DNA from: Methylobacterium oryzihabitans
GTDB lineage: Bacteria > Pseudomonadota > Alphaproteobacteria > Rhizobiales > Beijerinckiaceae
Assembly: GCF_004004555.2 (NCBI RefSeq)
Contig: NZ_SACP01000001.1
Location: 124,001-188,000 of the forward strand
Direction: 5' to 3'
Length of the DNA stretch: 64,000 nucleotides
Position numbers and translations under genes: made by a program. Of the stretch, positions 51,951 through 62,580 are shown piece by piece. The number at the start of each line of letters is the position of its first letter. Position 1 is the stretch's first letter. The notes beneath the pieces are model-generated. The model ran no database searches, had not been told where the DNA came from, and saw only the letters and a list, made by a program, of their open reading frames with translations.

Positions 51951-52543
51951 CAGGCGGCGGCCCGCCGTTCCTCGCGGGCCGCCTCCCACACCTCCCAGGC
52001 GGCGCCGGCATTGAGCGCCGCGATGCCGAGTCCGGTGACGAGATCGGGCCAGGGCGACAGGGTCGCGGCGGTGACGAGGCCGGCGGCGATGATCGCCAGG
52101 TTGGCGAGAGCGTCGTTGCGCGCCGACAGGAACGCCGCGCGGGTCAGGCTGCCGCTGCCGCCGCGGTGCCGGGCGAGGATCAGCGCGCAGGCGAGGTTGA
52201 CCGCGAGGGCACCGAGGCCCGCGAGGGTCAGCGGCACCGGGGCCGGCGGGACGAGGTCGTGGACCTTGCTCCAGGCGGCCCATAGCGTCGCGAGGCCCGG
52301 GACCAGCAGGATGCCGGCCAGCACCATGCCGAGCCGGGCGCGGGCGGCCGCCCCCCAGCCGAGCCCGACCAGGATCAGCCCGTTGACCGCCGCGTCCTCC
52401 AGGAAGTCGACGCTGTCGGCGATGAGCGAGACCGACCCGATGGCGAGCGCCACCGCCGCCTCGATCCCGAAATAGCCGAGGTTCAGCCCCGCCACGAGGG
52501 CGACGGCCCGGCGCAGGCCGGCCGGATCGTCGGAGGATCGCAT
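51950..52543 (-). CDS. Cation-diffusion-facilitator-like transporter
   Basis: A 197-residue membrane protein similar to the CDF family's transmembrane domain but short (no long cytoplasmic domain). Metal-site-like acids are in SLIADSVDFLEDAAVNGLI and in ARNDALANLAIIAAGL. It has about six helices and would move divalent metal ions. Overlap of its stop with the phosphoesterase start indicates a shared transcript. The substrate metal is not determinable. Confidence 0.78.
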   Translation of the reverse strand: MRSSDDPAGLRRAVALVAGLNLGYFGIEAAVALAIGSVSLIADSVDFLEDAAVNGLILVGLGWGAAARARLGMVLAGILLVPGLATLWAAWSKVHDLVPPAPVPLTLAGLGALAVNLACALILARHRGGSGSLTRAAFLSARNDALANLAIIAAGLVTAATLSPWPDLVTGLGIAALNAGAAWEVWEAAREERRAAA

Positions 52544-52570
52544 GCGGGACGCTCCCTTGCGGTCGGTGGT

Positions 52571-53413
52571 TCAGCCGTCGCGCTCGACCGGGGCGAAGGG
52601 GCGGGTCTCCCACTCGCGCAGGAGCCGCCACGCCTCGCCGGATTTCAGCTCGTCCATCGAGAATTGCGAGTAGCCGAGATGGGACAGCCACGCCCGGCGG
52701 TCGGGATAGACCGGGCGCTCGATGTCGGCGAGCGCCGTCAGGCCGACCGGTGCGGCGGCGCTCGTCGTCGAGACGAAGACCGGCGTTCCCATCGTGACCG
52801 CCTCGACCGCGACGTTGGACGAGTGGGTGACCAGCGCGTGCGCGTCGGCCAGCGCCTCGGGCAGGGACGGCATGTCCATGCCCTTCTGCGGCTTGACCCG
52901 GACCACCAGCGGGCGGTCGGTGACCTGCCGCAGTTCCTCCAGCGTGCGGTCGAGCCAGCCCTCGCAGCGATGGGCCTTCACGAAGTGCTCCGTCGGCGGG
53001 CAGACCAGGATGTGGCGCCCGTTGCGGTTCCACGGGCGCAGGTCGACGGCGTGCGCGGCGATCCGATCGGGCGGGCAGACCCTGACCGGGCCCGCCTCGT
53101 GGCGGTTATGGGTGATGCGGTAGTTGAGGTAGTGGCCGCGGGAGAAATAGGCGTGGTCGATGTAGAGGAAGTGGCCGCCGCTCGCTCGCGCGTACTCGAC
53201 CACCCGGTCGCTGCCCCGCAGGACGCCCCAGACGACGACCGTCCCGTCACGCGGGCCGGTCTCGTCCTCGGCGTGCCGGTCGACGGTCCGGCCGAGGCCG
53301 CCCGCGAATGCGTGGAGGATCGGGTTGCCGGCGCCGCCGCGGTTGAGGAAGAGGTGCAGAGGCTCCGGGATGCTGCCGGTCGTCTCAGCGGAAGGCGGGG
53401 TCTGGTGATTCAT
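52571..53413 (-). CDS. Capsule-type glycan biosynthesis-like protein
   Basis: A 280-residue cytoplasmic protein resembling the KpsS/KpsC-like or polysaccharide export-related glycosyltransferases: TVVVWGVLRGSDRV, YIDHAYFSRGHYLNYRI, HILVCPPTEHFVKAH, and a C-terminal donor-type pocket HALVTHSSNVAVEAVTMGTP. The last motif is the sugar-nucleotide-binding pattern common in GT-B enzymes. It overlaps the next glycosyltransferase by 29 bp, so they work together, probably on a surface glycan. The precise linkage is unknown. Confidence 0.65.
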   Translation of the reverse strand: MNHQTPPSAETTGSIPEPLHLFLNRGGAGNPILHAFAGGLGRTVDRHAEDETGPRDGTVVVWGVLRGSDRVVEYARASGGHFLYIDHAYFSRGHYLNYRITHNRHEAGPVRVCPPDRIAAHAVDLRPWNRNGRHILVCPPTEHFVKAHRCEGWLDRTLEELRQVTDRPLVVRVKPQKGMDMPSLPEALADAHALVTHSSNVAVEAVTMGTPVFVSTTSAAAPVGLTALADIERPVYPDRRAWLSHLGYSQFSMDELKSGEAWRLLREWETRPFAPVERDG

Positions 53414-54344
53414 AGAAGCTTTCCGCGTGCCGGACGATCGCAGCCGCGAAGTTGTCCCAGCTATGGTCGATCACGGTCGGCCGGATGTCGGCCTCCAGGG
53501 CGAAGGCCTGCTCGACGAGCTCGGCGATCTCGTCCGGCGCCGCGTCGATGTCGAACAGGAAGCCGTTTTCCCCGTGCGTGATGAGGTCCGTGGCGAAGCC
53601 GGTCCGGCTCGCGACCGGGACCGCGTTCGCCATCATCGTCTCGATTAGCGGGATCGGTCCGCCCTCCATCGTCGACAGGCTCAGGAAGACGTCGAAGCGG
53701 TCGTAGATCGCGGGATACCCGTCGTAGGTCGCCTCGACATAGGAGAAGTTCGGGGCGGCCAAGAGCCGGTCGAACTGCTCGAACGCGCTCCAGTTGCGGC
53801 CGACGAGGACGAAGCGCCGGTGCGGCATCCGCTCGACGAGATCGAGCAGCGCGCGCGGCCGCTTGCGCTCGTAGAACGCCGAGGACAGGCCGACGACGCC
53901 GGTTCCGCGCGCGTGCGCCCGGAACAGTGCCGGGTCGGCGCCTCCCAGGACGACGCAGGAGCGGCCGGGTTTCAGGCCGATCCGCGTCCAGGCGCGTTCA
54001 TGCTGCGAGCAGGTGAAGACGACGCGGTGCGCCCGGTTGAAGGCGGCCAACTGGTCGTCGATCGACACCCTGATGTCGCGCGGATGAGTATACCAGACCA
54101 GCGTCGCACTGTCGAAGATGTGGGGGTTGCGCTGCGCAAGAAACTCGTAGGTCGAGTAGTGGGCGAAGAAGTAGTTCCGAGCCGGAGGCAGTCGCTTGAG
54201 CTGGTGGACGATCTGCCACGAGCCGGGCTGGCGCGACCCGATCTCCCGGCAGATGGCCTCCAGGATCCATCCCGAGCCCGGCTTGCCCGGCATGACGAAG
54301 AGCCAGTCGAGGCGATCCCCGGTCGTCGGCCCGCTCGCGGTCAT
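53385..54344 (-). CDS. Glycosyltransferase family 1-like protein
   Basis: A 319-residue GT-B transferase. Its C-terminal donor-binding half has RRFVLVGRNWSAF, YDRFDVFLSLSTMEGGPIPLIETMM and PVASRTGFATDLI, as in GT4-type enzymes (E-x7-E pattern in EGGPIPLIE). The ATG at 54344 was selected as the first one with the fold start. It is upstream of and overlaps the capsule-like gene by 29 bp. The sugar donor and acceptor are not known. Confidence 0.75.
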   Translation of the reverse strand: MTASGPTTGDRLDWLFVMPGKPGSGWILEAICREIGSRQPGSWQIVHQLKRLPPARNYFFAHYSTYEFLAQRNPHIFDSATLVWYTHPRDIRVSIDDQLAAFNRAHRVVFTCSQHERAWTRIGLKPGRSCVVLGGADPALFRAHARGTGVVGLSSAFYERKRPRALLDLVERMPHRRFVLVGRNWSAFEQFDRLLAAPNFSYVEATYDGYPAIYDRFDVFLSLSTMEGGPIPLIETMMANAVPVASRTGFATDLITHGENGFLFDIDAAPDEIAELVEQAFALEADIRPTVIDHSWDNFAAAIVRHAESFYESPDPAFR

Positions 54345-54479
54345 GCTGTCTCCGAATTTGCTCGGCCGGCTCGTGGCTGAGGGTGTGTCAGCCTTGGCTG
54401 CTTGATAGAGGAGGTCCCGCGGGGCCTGCAAGTCCAGGTGGCCGGCCGCTGCGGGGCGCAAGGGGGCATCGCGGCGCGC

Positions 54480-54708
54480 GTCGGAGGCCGGAAGGCCCGC
54501 CCTCCGACCCAGGGCAATCGCTTCGGAGCGAATACCCTGGTTTTCCGCTTGGCCTCAGGCGCCGGCAGTCACATCCGTGACTTTGGCTTTCGCTCCGCTC
54601 TGTGTTCGAGCGGACAATCGTCCCCTCGAACCCGCTCCGCGGGGCGCTTTTCGCGCCCGCTATGCAGCGTCGCCCTGCGGGCGACCGCAGGACAATCGCT
54701 GAAGCGAT
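54480..54708. repeat. Array of small hairpins in intergenic region
   Basis: At least five perfect small inverted repeats in about 230 bp: GTCGGAGG/CCTCCGAC (54480-54508), CCAGGG/CCCTGG (54509-54540), AGTCAC/GTGACT (54567-54582), GGGCGC/GCGCCC (54642-54658) and ATCGCT/AGCGAT near 54694-54708. The whole gap is 54345-54796 (452 bp), and no ORF convinced me there. Could be an RNA element or a mosaic of repeat units. Confidence 0.6.
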
Positions 54709-54796
54709 GGCCTCGCCCTCCGACCAATCTCCACTGGCTGCGACCGCGCCGGCCGTGCGATGGCTGTCGCCCGTGTCCGAAGGGAGAGAACCGCCG

Positions 54797-55264
54797 ATGC
54801 TGCCCGAATTGCGCGTTCTGTACTTCGAGGACCTCAGCGTCGGGTTGGCCGAGACCCTGTCGAAGACCATCGCGGCCTCCGACGTGGTCGGCTTCGCCGA
54901 GATCACCGGCGACCGCAACCCGATCCATCTCTCCGAGCACTTCGCCGCCCGCACCCCGTTCGGCACCCGCATCGCCCACGGGCTCTACACCGCCGGGCTG
55001 ATCTCGGCGGTGCTCGGCACCCGCCTGCCCGGCCCGGGCGCGGTCTATATCAGCCAGAGCCTCAACTTCCGGGCCCCGGTGCGGATCGGCGACACCGTCG
55101 ACGTGACCGTCGAGGTCGCCGAGCTGGTGCCGGAGCGCCGCCGCGCCCGCCTCGCCTGCACCTGCAAGGTCGGGGCCGAGGTCGTCCTCGACGGCGAGGC
55201 CCTGGTGAAGGTGCCGGCCAGGGCCGAGGCCGACCCCCTGGCGGCCCGCCCCGCGAGGGGGTAA
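54797..55264 (+). CDS. MaoC-family (R)-specific enoyl-CoA hydratase-like
   Basis: A 155-residue hot-dog-fold hydratase. The catalytic dyad pattern is FAEITGDRNPIHLSEHFA (Asp and His), followed by FGTRIAHGLYTAGLISAVLG. It adds water to enoyl-CoA and may feed polyhydroxyalkanoate or fatty-acid pathways. The ATG at 54797 follows AGGGAGAG; longer in-frame starts were rejected as they run into the structured intergenic region. The TrmH gene starts 10 bp after its stop. Confidence 0.88.
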   Translation: MLPELRVLYFEDLSVGLAETLSKTIAASDVVGFAEITGDRNPIHLSEHFAARTPFGTRIAHGLYTAGLISAVLGTRLPGPGAVYISQSLNFRAPVRIGDTVDVTVEVAELVPERRRARLACTCKVGAEVVLDGEALVKVPARAEADPLAARPARG

Positions 55265-55274
55265 CCGGGGGCGC

Positions 55275-56087
55275 GTGAGCGCCCCGACCCCGATCGACGA
55301 CCCCGCCGACCCACGCCTCGCCGACTACGTCGCGGTGCGCGAGCGCGACCTCGTCGGCCGGCAGGGGCGCTTCGTCGCCGAGGGCGAGGTGGTGCTGCGG
55401 GTGCTGCTCTCGCCCCGCGCCCGCTTCCCGGTCGAGTCGGTGCTGGTCTCGCCCGAGCGCCTGCCGGGGCTCGCGCCGCTCCTCGAACCGCTGGCCGCCC
55501 CGGTCTACGTCGCCTCGCAGGCGGTGATGCAGGCGGTCGCCGGCTTCCCGATCCATCGCGGGGTTCTGGCGATCGGCCGGCGCGGAGACGACCCCGACTC
55601 CGACGCCCTCGTGCCGGACGGCCCGGCGCTCCTCGTCGGGCTCGTGGGGCTCGCCAACCACGACAACGTCGGCGGCGTTTTCCGCTGCGCCGCCGCCTTC
55701 GGGGCCGACGCGGTGCTGCTCGACGCCGCCACCTGCGACCCGCTCTACCGCAAGGCGATCCGGGTCTCGGCCGGCACCGCCCTGACGCTGCCTTTCGGGC
55801 GGGTGGCCTGCGCCGACGACCTGCTCGCCCTGTGCGCCCGCCACGCCCTCGAACCGGTGGCGCTCAGCCCCGGCGGCGCGCAGGACCTCGCCGCCCTGCC
55901 GCCCCTGCCCCGCGCCCTGCTTCTGCTCGGCACCGAGGGGGCGGGCCTGCCCGAGGCGGTGATGGCCCGCGCCCGCCGGGTCCGCATCGCCATGGCGCCG
56001 GGGGTCGATTCCCTCAACGTCGCGGTGGCCGGCGCGGTGGCGCTGCACCGGCTCGCCGGGGGGCGGCTGGGCGGAGGAGGAGGCTGA
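55275..56087 (+). CDS. TrmH/SpoU-family RNA methyltransferase
   Basis: A 270-residue SPOUT methyltransferase. The N-terminal substrate domain is followed by the knot: GLANHDNVGGVFRCAAAFGAD, LLLGTEGAGLPEAVMARA and IAMAPGVDSLNVAVAGAVAL. These are motifs 1-3 of the 2'-O-ribose methyltransferases. GTG start at 55275. It might modify rRNA or tRNA; the target cannot be assigned. It is likely cotranscribed with maoC. Confidence 0.87.
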   Translation: MSAPTPIDDPADPRLADYVAVRERDLVGRQGRFVAEGEVVLRVLLSPRARFPVESVLVSPERLPGLAPLLEPLAAPVYVASQAVMQAVAGFPIHRGVLAIGRRGDDPDSDALVPDGPALLVGLVGLANHDNVGGVFRCAAAFGADAVLLDAATCDPLYRKAIRVSAGTALTLPFGRVACADDLLALCARHALEPVALSPGGAQDLAALPPLPRALLLLGTEGAGLPEAVMARARRVRIAMAPGVDSLNVAVAGAVALHRLAGGRLGGGGG

Positions 56088-56236
56088 AAATCTCCGGATT
56101 CCGCAGCGCGACTCGAAACTTTTTCCTCGCGCGACAAAGCGCGTCAGTTGCCGGCTCGCGTTGGCGCCCCAAAACTTGACCTTAGGCGGGGCGACCGGGG
56201 GGCGGTCCCGCGGGGAGCTTTTCGGGGAGTCGGGCG

Positions 56237-57796
56237 TTGTTGCAGCCGCGGGACGGGTACCGGGCCCTGACGGGCCGGAAGGCGGTGGTGGTCGGGGCCG
56301 GTCCCGGCGGCCTCGCGGTGGCACTACTCCTCGCGCGCGAGGGCGTGCACGTCACGGTTGTCGAGAAGGAGGCCGAGGTCGGCGGGCGCACCCGCACCAT
56401 CACGGCGCCGGGCGGCTACAAGTTCGACATCGGGCCGACCTTCTTCCTCTATCCGCGCATCCTCGCCGACATCTTCGCCTCCTGCGGCGAGCGGCTGGAG
56501 GATCACCTCAAGCTGGAGCGGCTCGACCCGCAATACCACCTCGTGTTCGAGGGCGGCGGCGAGATCCGGGCGACGCCCGACGTCGCCGGGATGGAGGCCG
56601 AGATCGCCCGCCTGTCGCCGGAGGATGCCGGCAACGTCCGCCGGTTCCTCGACGACAACCGGGCGAAGCTCGACGCCTTCCGGCCGGTGCTGGAGCAGTC
56701 CTTCGACACCCTGCGCAGCATGGTCTCGCCGGCGATGCTGGCCGCCCTGCCGCTGCTGCGCCCGCACGCCACCGTCGACAAGGATCTCGCCCGCTACTTC
56801 AAGGATCCGCGGGTCCGCCTCGCGTTCTCGTTCCAGACCAAGTACCTCGGGATGTCGCCGTTCCGGTGCCCGAGCCTGTTCACCATCCTGAGCTTCCTCG
56901 AATACGAGCACGGCGTCTATCATCCGGTCGGCGGCTGCGGTGCGGTCTCGGAGGCGATGGCCGGGCTCGCCCGGCGCCTCGGCGTGGTGTTCCGCCTCGG
57001 CACCGCGGTCGACCGGGTGGTGTACGAGGGCGACCGCGCCGTGGGGGTCGAGGCCGGCGGCGAGCGGCTCGACGCCGACGCGGTCGTGGTCAACGGCGAC
57101 TTCGCCAAGGCGATCCGCGACCTCGTGCCCGAGCGCCACCGGCCGCGCTGGCGCGACGCCAAGCTCGACCGCGCCCGGATCTCGTGCTCGACCTACATGC
57201 TGTATCTCGGCATCGAGGGCACGGTCCCGAAGGCGCTCGGCCACCACACGATCCTGCTGTCCGAGGATTACCGCCGCAACATCCGCGAGATCACCGAGGG
57301 CGTGCTGCCGATGCAGCCCTCGGTCTACGTCCAGCACGCCGGCTACACCGACGGCGGCATGGCGCCGCCCGGCCATACCAGCCTCTACGTCCTCGTCCCG
57401 GTGCCGAACCTGCGCGCCGGCATCGACTGGGCGACGATCGGCCCGTCCTACCGCAAGCTGGTGCTGGAACGCCTCAAGCTCCTCGGCCTCGACGACATCG
57501 AGGAACGGATCCGCTTCGAGCGCGTGGTCGACCCGACCCAGTGGCGCGACGATTTCGGCGTCAACGAGGGAGCGACCTTCAACCTCTCGCACGACCTGAT
57601 GCAGATGCTGTACTTCCGGCCCCACAACCGTTTCGGCAAGGGGCTCTACCTCGTCGGCGGCGGCACCCATCCGGGATCGGGCCTGCCGGTGATCTACGAG
57701 GGCGCCCGCATCACCGCCCGGCTCGCGGTCGAGGATCTCGCCCGCGCTCCCGCCCGCGCGCCCCTCGTCGCCACCGGCGGCGAGGTGCCGGCGTGA
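56237..57796 (+). CDS. CrtI-type carotenoid desaturase
   Basis: A 519-residue phytoene/diapophytoene desaturase-family flavoprotein. The FAD loop is [20 protein letters not shown] (about residues 17-36), then VGGRTRTITAPGGYKFDIGPTFF. The C-terminal FAD motif is GLYLVGGGTHPGSGLPVIYE. It would introduce double bases into a carotenoid precursor, or act as a related oxidase. The TTG start at 56237 has a GGGGAG site 8 bp upstream. DUF2141 gene overlaps its stop by 4 bp. C30 versus C40 substrate cannot be decided. Confidence 0.83.
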   Translation: MLQPRDGYRALTGRKAVVVGAGPGGLAVALLLAREGVHVTVVEKEAEVGGRTRTITAPGGYKFDIGPTFFLYPRILADIFASCGERLEDHLKLERLDPQYHLVFEGGGEIRATPDVAGMEAEIARLSPEDAGNVRRFLDDNRAKLDAFRPVLEQSFDTLRSMVSPAMLAALPLLRPHATVDKDLARYFKDPRVRLAFSFQTKYLGMSPFRCPSLFTILSFLEYEHGVYHPVGGCGAVSEAMAGLARRLGVVFRLGTAVDRVVYEGDRAVGVEAGGERLDADAVVVNGDFAKAIRDLVPERHRPRWRDAKLDRARISCSTYMLYLGIEGTVPKALGHHTILLSEDYRRNIREITEGVLPMQPSVYVQHAGYTDGGMAPPGHTSLYVLVPVPNLRAGIDWATIGPSYRKLVLERLKLLGLDDIEERIRFERVVDPTQWRDDFGVNEGATFNLSHDLMQMLYFRPHNRFGKGLYLVGGGTHPGSGLPVIYEGARITARLAVEDLARAPARAPLVATGGEVPA

Positions 57797-58221
57797 GGGG
57801 CGGCCCCGCCGCGGCGGCGTTCGCCGCGCTGACGCTCCTCGCGGCGCCGGCGGCGGCCGTGCCCCTCGCCGTGGAGGTCGAGGGCGTCGCGCCGGGCGGC
57901 GGGCGGGTCTGGGTCGCGGTCTGCGCCGGCGGCCTCGACGAGGCGTCCTGCGGCGAGGGGCAGAGCGCCCCGGCCGAGGCGGGCGCCCATCGCTTCGCCT
58001 TCGACCTGCCGCCGGGCACCTACGCGGTGCTGGCCTATCAGGATTCCAACGGCAACGGCCGGCCCGACCGCACCGCGCTCGGCCTGCCGGTCGAGCCCTA
58101 CGGCCTCTCGAACGGCGCCGGCCGGCGCGCCCGGCCCGACTTCGCCTCCGCCGCCTTCACCCTCGGCGAGCGCGGCGCCGGCATCCGGGTCCGCCTGCTG
58201 CGGGCGCTCGGGGGTCGCTGA
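57793..58221 (+). CDS. DUF2141 family exported protein
   Basis: A 142-residue protein with a signal (AAAAFAALTLLAAPAAA) and a DUF2141 beta-sandwich: VEGVAPGGGRVWVAVC, FDLPPGTYAVLAYQDSNGNG and the closing GLSNGAGRRARPDFASAAF. GTG start overlaps the desaturase stop. Such genes often accompany carotenoid desaturases; function unknown, perhaps lipid or pigment handling in the periplasm. Confidence 0.82.
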   Translation: MRGGPAAAAFAALTLLAAPAAAVPLAVEVEGVAPGGGRVWVAVCAGGLDEASCGEGQSAPAEAGAHRFAFDLPPGTYAVLAYQDSNGNGRPDRTALGLPVEPYGLSNGAGRRARPDFASAAFTLGERGAGIRVRLLRALGGR

Positions 58222-58300
58222 GGCGGCCCTGCCGCAGAGTTGCCGTGACCGCAGGGCATGATCGGACGGAGGACGCCCGCGGCCGCAGCCCGGGCATGCC

Positions 58301-59340
<1,040 letters not shown>

Positions 59341-59344
<4 letters not shown>

Positions 59345-60549
59345 TCGGCGCCGCCTTCCGGGTGATGTGGCTCACCCTGCGCCGCGACCGGGCCGCCCTG
59401 ACGATGGCCTTCGTGCTGCCGGCGGTGATCTTCTGCGTCTTCGCGGCGATCTTCTCCGGGGCGGTCGGCGACCGCATCCGCCTGCATGTCGGCCTCGCCG
59501 ACGAGGCCCGCACGCCGACCACCGCCCGCCTCGTCGCGGCCTTCGCGGCCGACCCGGCGATGCGGGTGCAGATGCTCGACGGCGACCCCGTCGCGGCGGT
59601 GCGCCGGGGCGAGGTCGATGCCGCCCTGGTGCTGCGCGCCGACCTCGCGGCCGGTCCCGCGGGGGCGGGCGAAACCGCTTCGGGGGGCGAAGCCCCTCGC
59701 CCGATCCTGCTGATCGAGAACCCGGCCCGGGCGCTCGCCACGCCGATCGTGCTCGGCCAGCTCCAGCGGGTGCTCAACGAATCCCTGCCCGACGTGGTGC
59801 TGTCGCGGGTCGTCGCCGACGTCGAGCGCGCCGGCAAGATCGGCCCGGACGAGCGCGCCTTCCTCGACCGCACCTTCGCCGAGAGCCGCGAGCGCCACGA
59901 GGCGTTCTCCTTCGCGGCCCTGGTCGAGCGCGAGAGCACCGCCCGCGGCGGCGGCAACGAGCGCGTCGCCTACTACGCCGGCGCGATCGCGGCGGTGTTC
60001 CTGCTGTTCGCCGCCATGCAGGGCGCCCTGACCCTGGTCGAGGAGCGCCAGTCCGGCCTCAACGACCGCCTCGCCGCCGGCCCGGGCGGGCTCGCCGTGG
60101 TGGTGGCCGGCAAGTTCCTGTTCCTGGTGCTCCAGGGGGTGCTCCAGACCGCGGTGATCTTCGCCGCCGCCGCCCTGTTCTACGGCGTGGTGCTCGGGCC
60201 ACACTTCTCCGCCTGGCTCGTCACCGGGGTGCTGGCCGCCGCGATGGCGGCCGGCCTCGGGCTCGCCGCCTGCGCCGCCGCCCGCACCCGCCAGCAGGCG
60301 CACCTCGTCTCGACCTTCGGGGTGCTGCTGCTGTCGGCGGTCGGCGGCAGCATGGTGCCGCGGTTCCTGATGCCGCCCTGGCTCCAGAGCCTCGGCTGGC
60401 TTACCCCCAACGCCTGGGCGATCGAGGCCTTCCAGAACGCCCTCAACGAGGGCGCCGCGGCGGCGTGGCCGGCCTGGATGGTCCTCGCCGGGCTGGCGGC
60501 GGCGGGGCTGGCGGCGGCGGTGGCCCTGGTGTCGCGGCGGGGGGCGTGA
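59341..60549 (+). CDS. ABC-2-type transporter permease
   Basis: A 402-residue ABC-2 permease. One N-terminal helix ([20 protein letters not shown]) precedes a large extracytoplasmic region, and five C-terminal helices include [37 protein letters not shown] and [20 protein letters not shown]. The last is characteristic of the NatB/YhiH-like exporters. It is coupled to the ATPase by ATGA. The substrate is unknown. Confidence 0.87.
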
Positions 60550-60629
60550 GGACCGGAAAGCGACGAAAATTTGTTGTTTCGGCCTGCTGAGCGCCTTACT
60601 TCTCCTGGTGAAGCAAGAGTCTCGGCATC

Positions 60630-61841
60630 ATGTTGTACCGCGTCGAGATCGAGAACTTCTTCTCGATCCGCGAACCCCAGGTGATCGACCTTCGGGTGAA
60701 CCGATCGGCCGAGGACTCCTCGGGTCGTCTGGCGCCGCTTTGGCGTGGCTCCGGCGAGGCCGCTCCGAAAGTCGTGGCCTTGTTCGGCGCCAACGCCGCG
60801 GGCAAGACCAATGTCCTGAAGGCGCTGACCTTTCTCGTCTGGTTCATCAGGCAGAGCTTCAAAGAGGCGCCGGGAGCACGGCTCCCGGTCGATCGTTTCA
60901 ACGATCCCGAGACCTTGCGCGCGCCCACACGTTTCGCGGTTCATTTCGGCGGGCCCGAGGATATCTCCCGGAGCGATCAGGCCGACGCGCCGCAATGCGG
61001 CTACGTCTACGAAGTGTCGATCGGACCCGGTCCGACTCCCTCCGTACTGCATGAGGCGCTGCACTACCGGCCGAGCGGTACCGCGCGACGCGTCGCGCTG
61101 TTCGAGCGCCGTGGCGAAGGGACGGTGACAGCCGGTAAGGCGTTCGGCCTGGCGAGCTACCGACCGGCATTATCGAAAATTCTCCGACCTGAAGTCAGTG
61201 TCGTCTCGACGTTGGCTTACCTGAACCATCCCTATTCGCGCTTGTTGTGGGACGCGGCAGGGACGATCCAAGGAAACATCGTCTTCGACAGGGTCGAATT
61301 CAACGAACACGCGTTGATCGGGTTTTATGCAGACAGACCGGAATTCATCAATAAATTCAACCAGACAGTCGGCCGGATCGATCTCGGAATCCAGTCGATG
61401 GAAGTCAGTCTCGGACGCCAGGGTCCCGAGGCCAAGTTCACGCATCATGGTCTCGCGGTGCCGATGCCGCTTCAGTATCAGAGCCATGGGACGCGCCAGT
61501 TCCTCAAGCTCTTCCCCTTGCTGGCGGAAACGCTGGACACGGGCGGGATCGCCATCATGGACGAACTCGACGCCGCCATCCACCCGATGCTCCTGCCGGA
61601 AATCGTCCGCTGGTTCCATGATCCGGAGCGCAATCCGCACGACGCGCAGCTCTGGATGACTTGCCACGCGGCCTCCCTGCTCGAGGATCTCACCAAGGAA
61701 GAGGTTCTGTTCTGCGAGAAGGACGCTCGAGGACAGACCCACGTCTATGGTTTGCGCGATATCCAGGGCGTTCGCCGGACGGACAATTTCTACAAGAAAT
61801 ATCTCGGTGGCATGTTCGGTGCGGTGCCGCAACTCGGATGA
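60630..61841 (+). CDS. rloA: RloA-like AAA ATPase
   Basis: A 403-residue ATPase of the RloA/AbiLi group. It begins IENFFSIREPQVIDLRV, with Walker A FGANAAGKTNVLKAL, and later Walker B IAIMDELDAAIHPMLLPEIV; the C-terminus has WMTCHAASLLEDLTKEEVLF, typical of the OLD-like ABC ATPase class. Together with RloB it forms a known restriction-linked/abortive-infection pair. The ATGA overlap to rloB and lower GC than neighbours suggest an acquired defence-type module. Start ATG 60630. Confidence 0.82.
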   Translation: MLYRVEIENFFSIREPQVIDLRVNRSAEDSSGRLAPLWRGSGEAAPKVVALFGANAAGKTNVLKALTFLVWFIRQSFKEAPGARLPVDRFNDPETLRAPTRFAVHFGGPEDISRSDQADAPQCGYVYEVSIGPGPTPSVLHEALHYRPSGTARRVALFERRGEGTVTAGKAFGLASYRPALSKILRPEVSVVSTLAYLNHPYSRLLWDAAGTIQGNIVFDRVEFNEHALIGFYADRPEFINKFNQTVGRIDLGIQSMEVSLGRQGPEAKFTHHGLAVPMPLQYQSHGTRQFLKLFPLLAETLDTGGIAIMDELDAAIHPMLLPEIVRWFHDPERNPHDAQLWMTCHAASLLEDLTKEEVLFCEKDARGQTHVYGLRDIQGVRRTDNFYKKYLGGMFGAVPQLG

Positions 61842-62401
61842 GGCGGCCTCGCATCCCGCAGAGGCGCCGCGTTTTTCTCGGCTGCGAGGGTGAGAGCGAG
61901 CAGAGCTATGGGACCTTCCTGGCCCGCCAGGTCGAGGCGCGGCATCGCCGCCTGCACCTCGACACGGTGCTGCTGCGCCCGGGTGGCGGTGATCCGCTTG
62001 CACTCGTCGAGCGTGCTGCGGCGGAGATGCAGCGACGGTCGAGGAACCGGGGTGGCTAAGTCGCCCAGGCCATCCTGATGGACAGCGATCGGCTTGGGGC
62101 GGTGCCTGCGCGCGATGCACGCGCCGTGGCCCTTGCCAAGCAACACGGATTTCGCCTGATTTTGCAGGAACCTTGCCATGAAGCGTTTCTGCTTCGTCAT
62201 CTTCAAGGTTGTGAGCGCGTCCGGCCGCCGGACGCCGAGCACGCCCTGACCGAACTCACCCGCCGCTGGCCCGACTACCACAAGGGCCTTCCGGCCGACG
62301 GGCTTGCCGGTCGAATCGATGCAGCGAGCGTCCTTCGCATCGCCCGCCTTCACACGGAACTTGCGGCGTTCCTGGCCGACATCGAGTTCGCGATGGATTG
62401 A
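61838..62401 (+). pseudogene. rloB: RloB-like gene with in-frame stop
   Basis: A 187-codon RloB-like reading frame, overlapping rloA by 4 bp. The N-terminal Toprim motif FLGCEGESEQSYGTFLARQ and the later DSDRLGAVPARDARAVALAK and LILQEPCHEAFLLRHL motifs are in the same frame. A TAA at codon 74 (62057-62059) separates them: the codons read R-G-G-stop-V-A-Q-A-I-L-M-D-S-D. The position is where homologues have an aromatic residue, so one base change would account for it. Without it the protein is complete. Sequencing error is possible. Confidence 0.75.
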
Positions 62402-62580
62402 CGCTGGTGGAGCCTGTCGACGGCATGCGGGAGGGGACGCCCCAGAGAGACGCCGCGGCGGCCGGGGTTGACTGCCCTCCCCCGCGACCTCCCGCACCGT
62501 TGACCGCCCCCTCCCGGCGCCTAGCTTGCCCTGAACAAGCCGTGGCGGATCCGCGTCCGGCGCGTCCCGGGAGTGTCGCC

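Noticed and set aside
61838..62401. rloB frameshift
   Set aside because: Both segments are in the same reading frame (240 bp apart from first ATG to the second Met), so it is a nonsense codon, not a frameshift.
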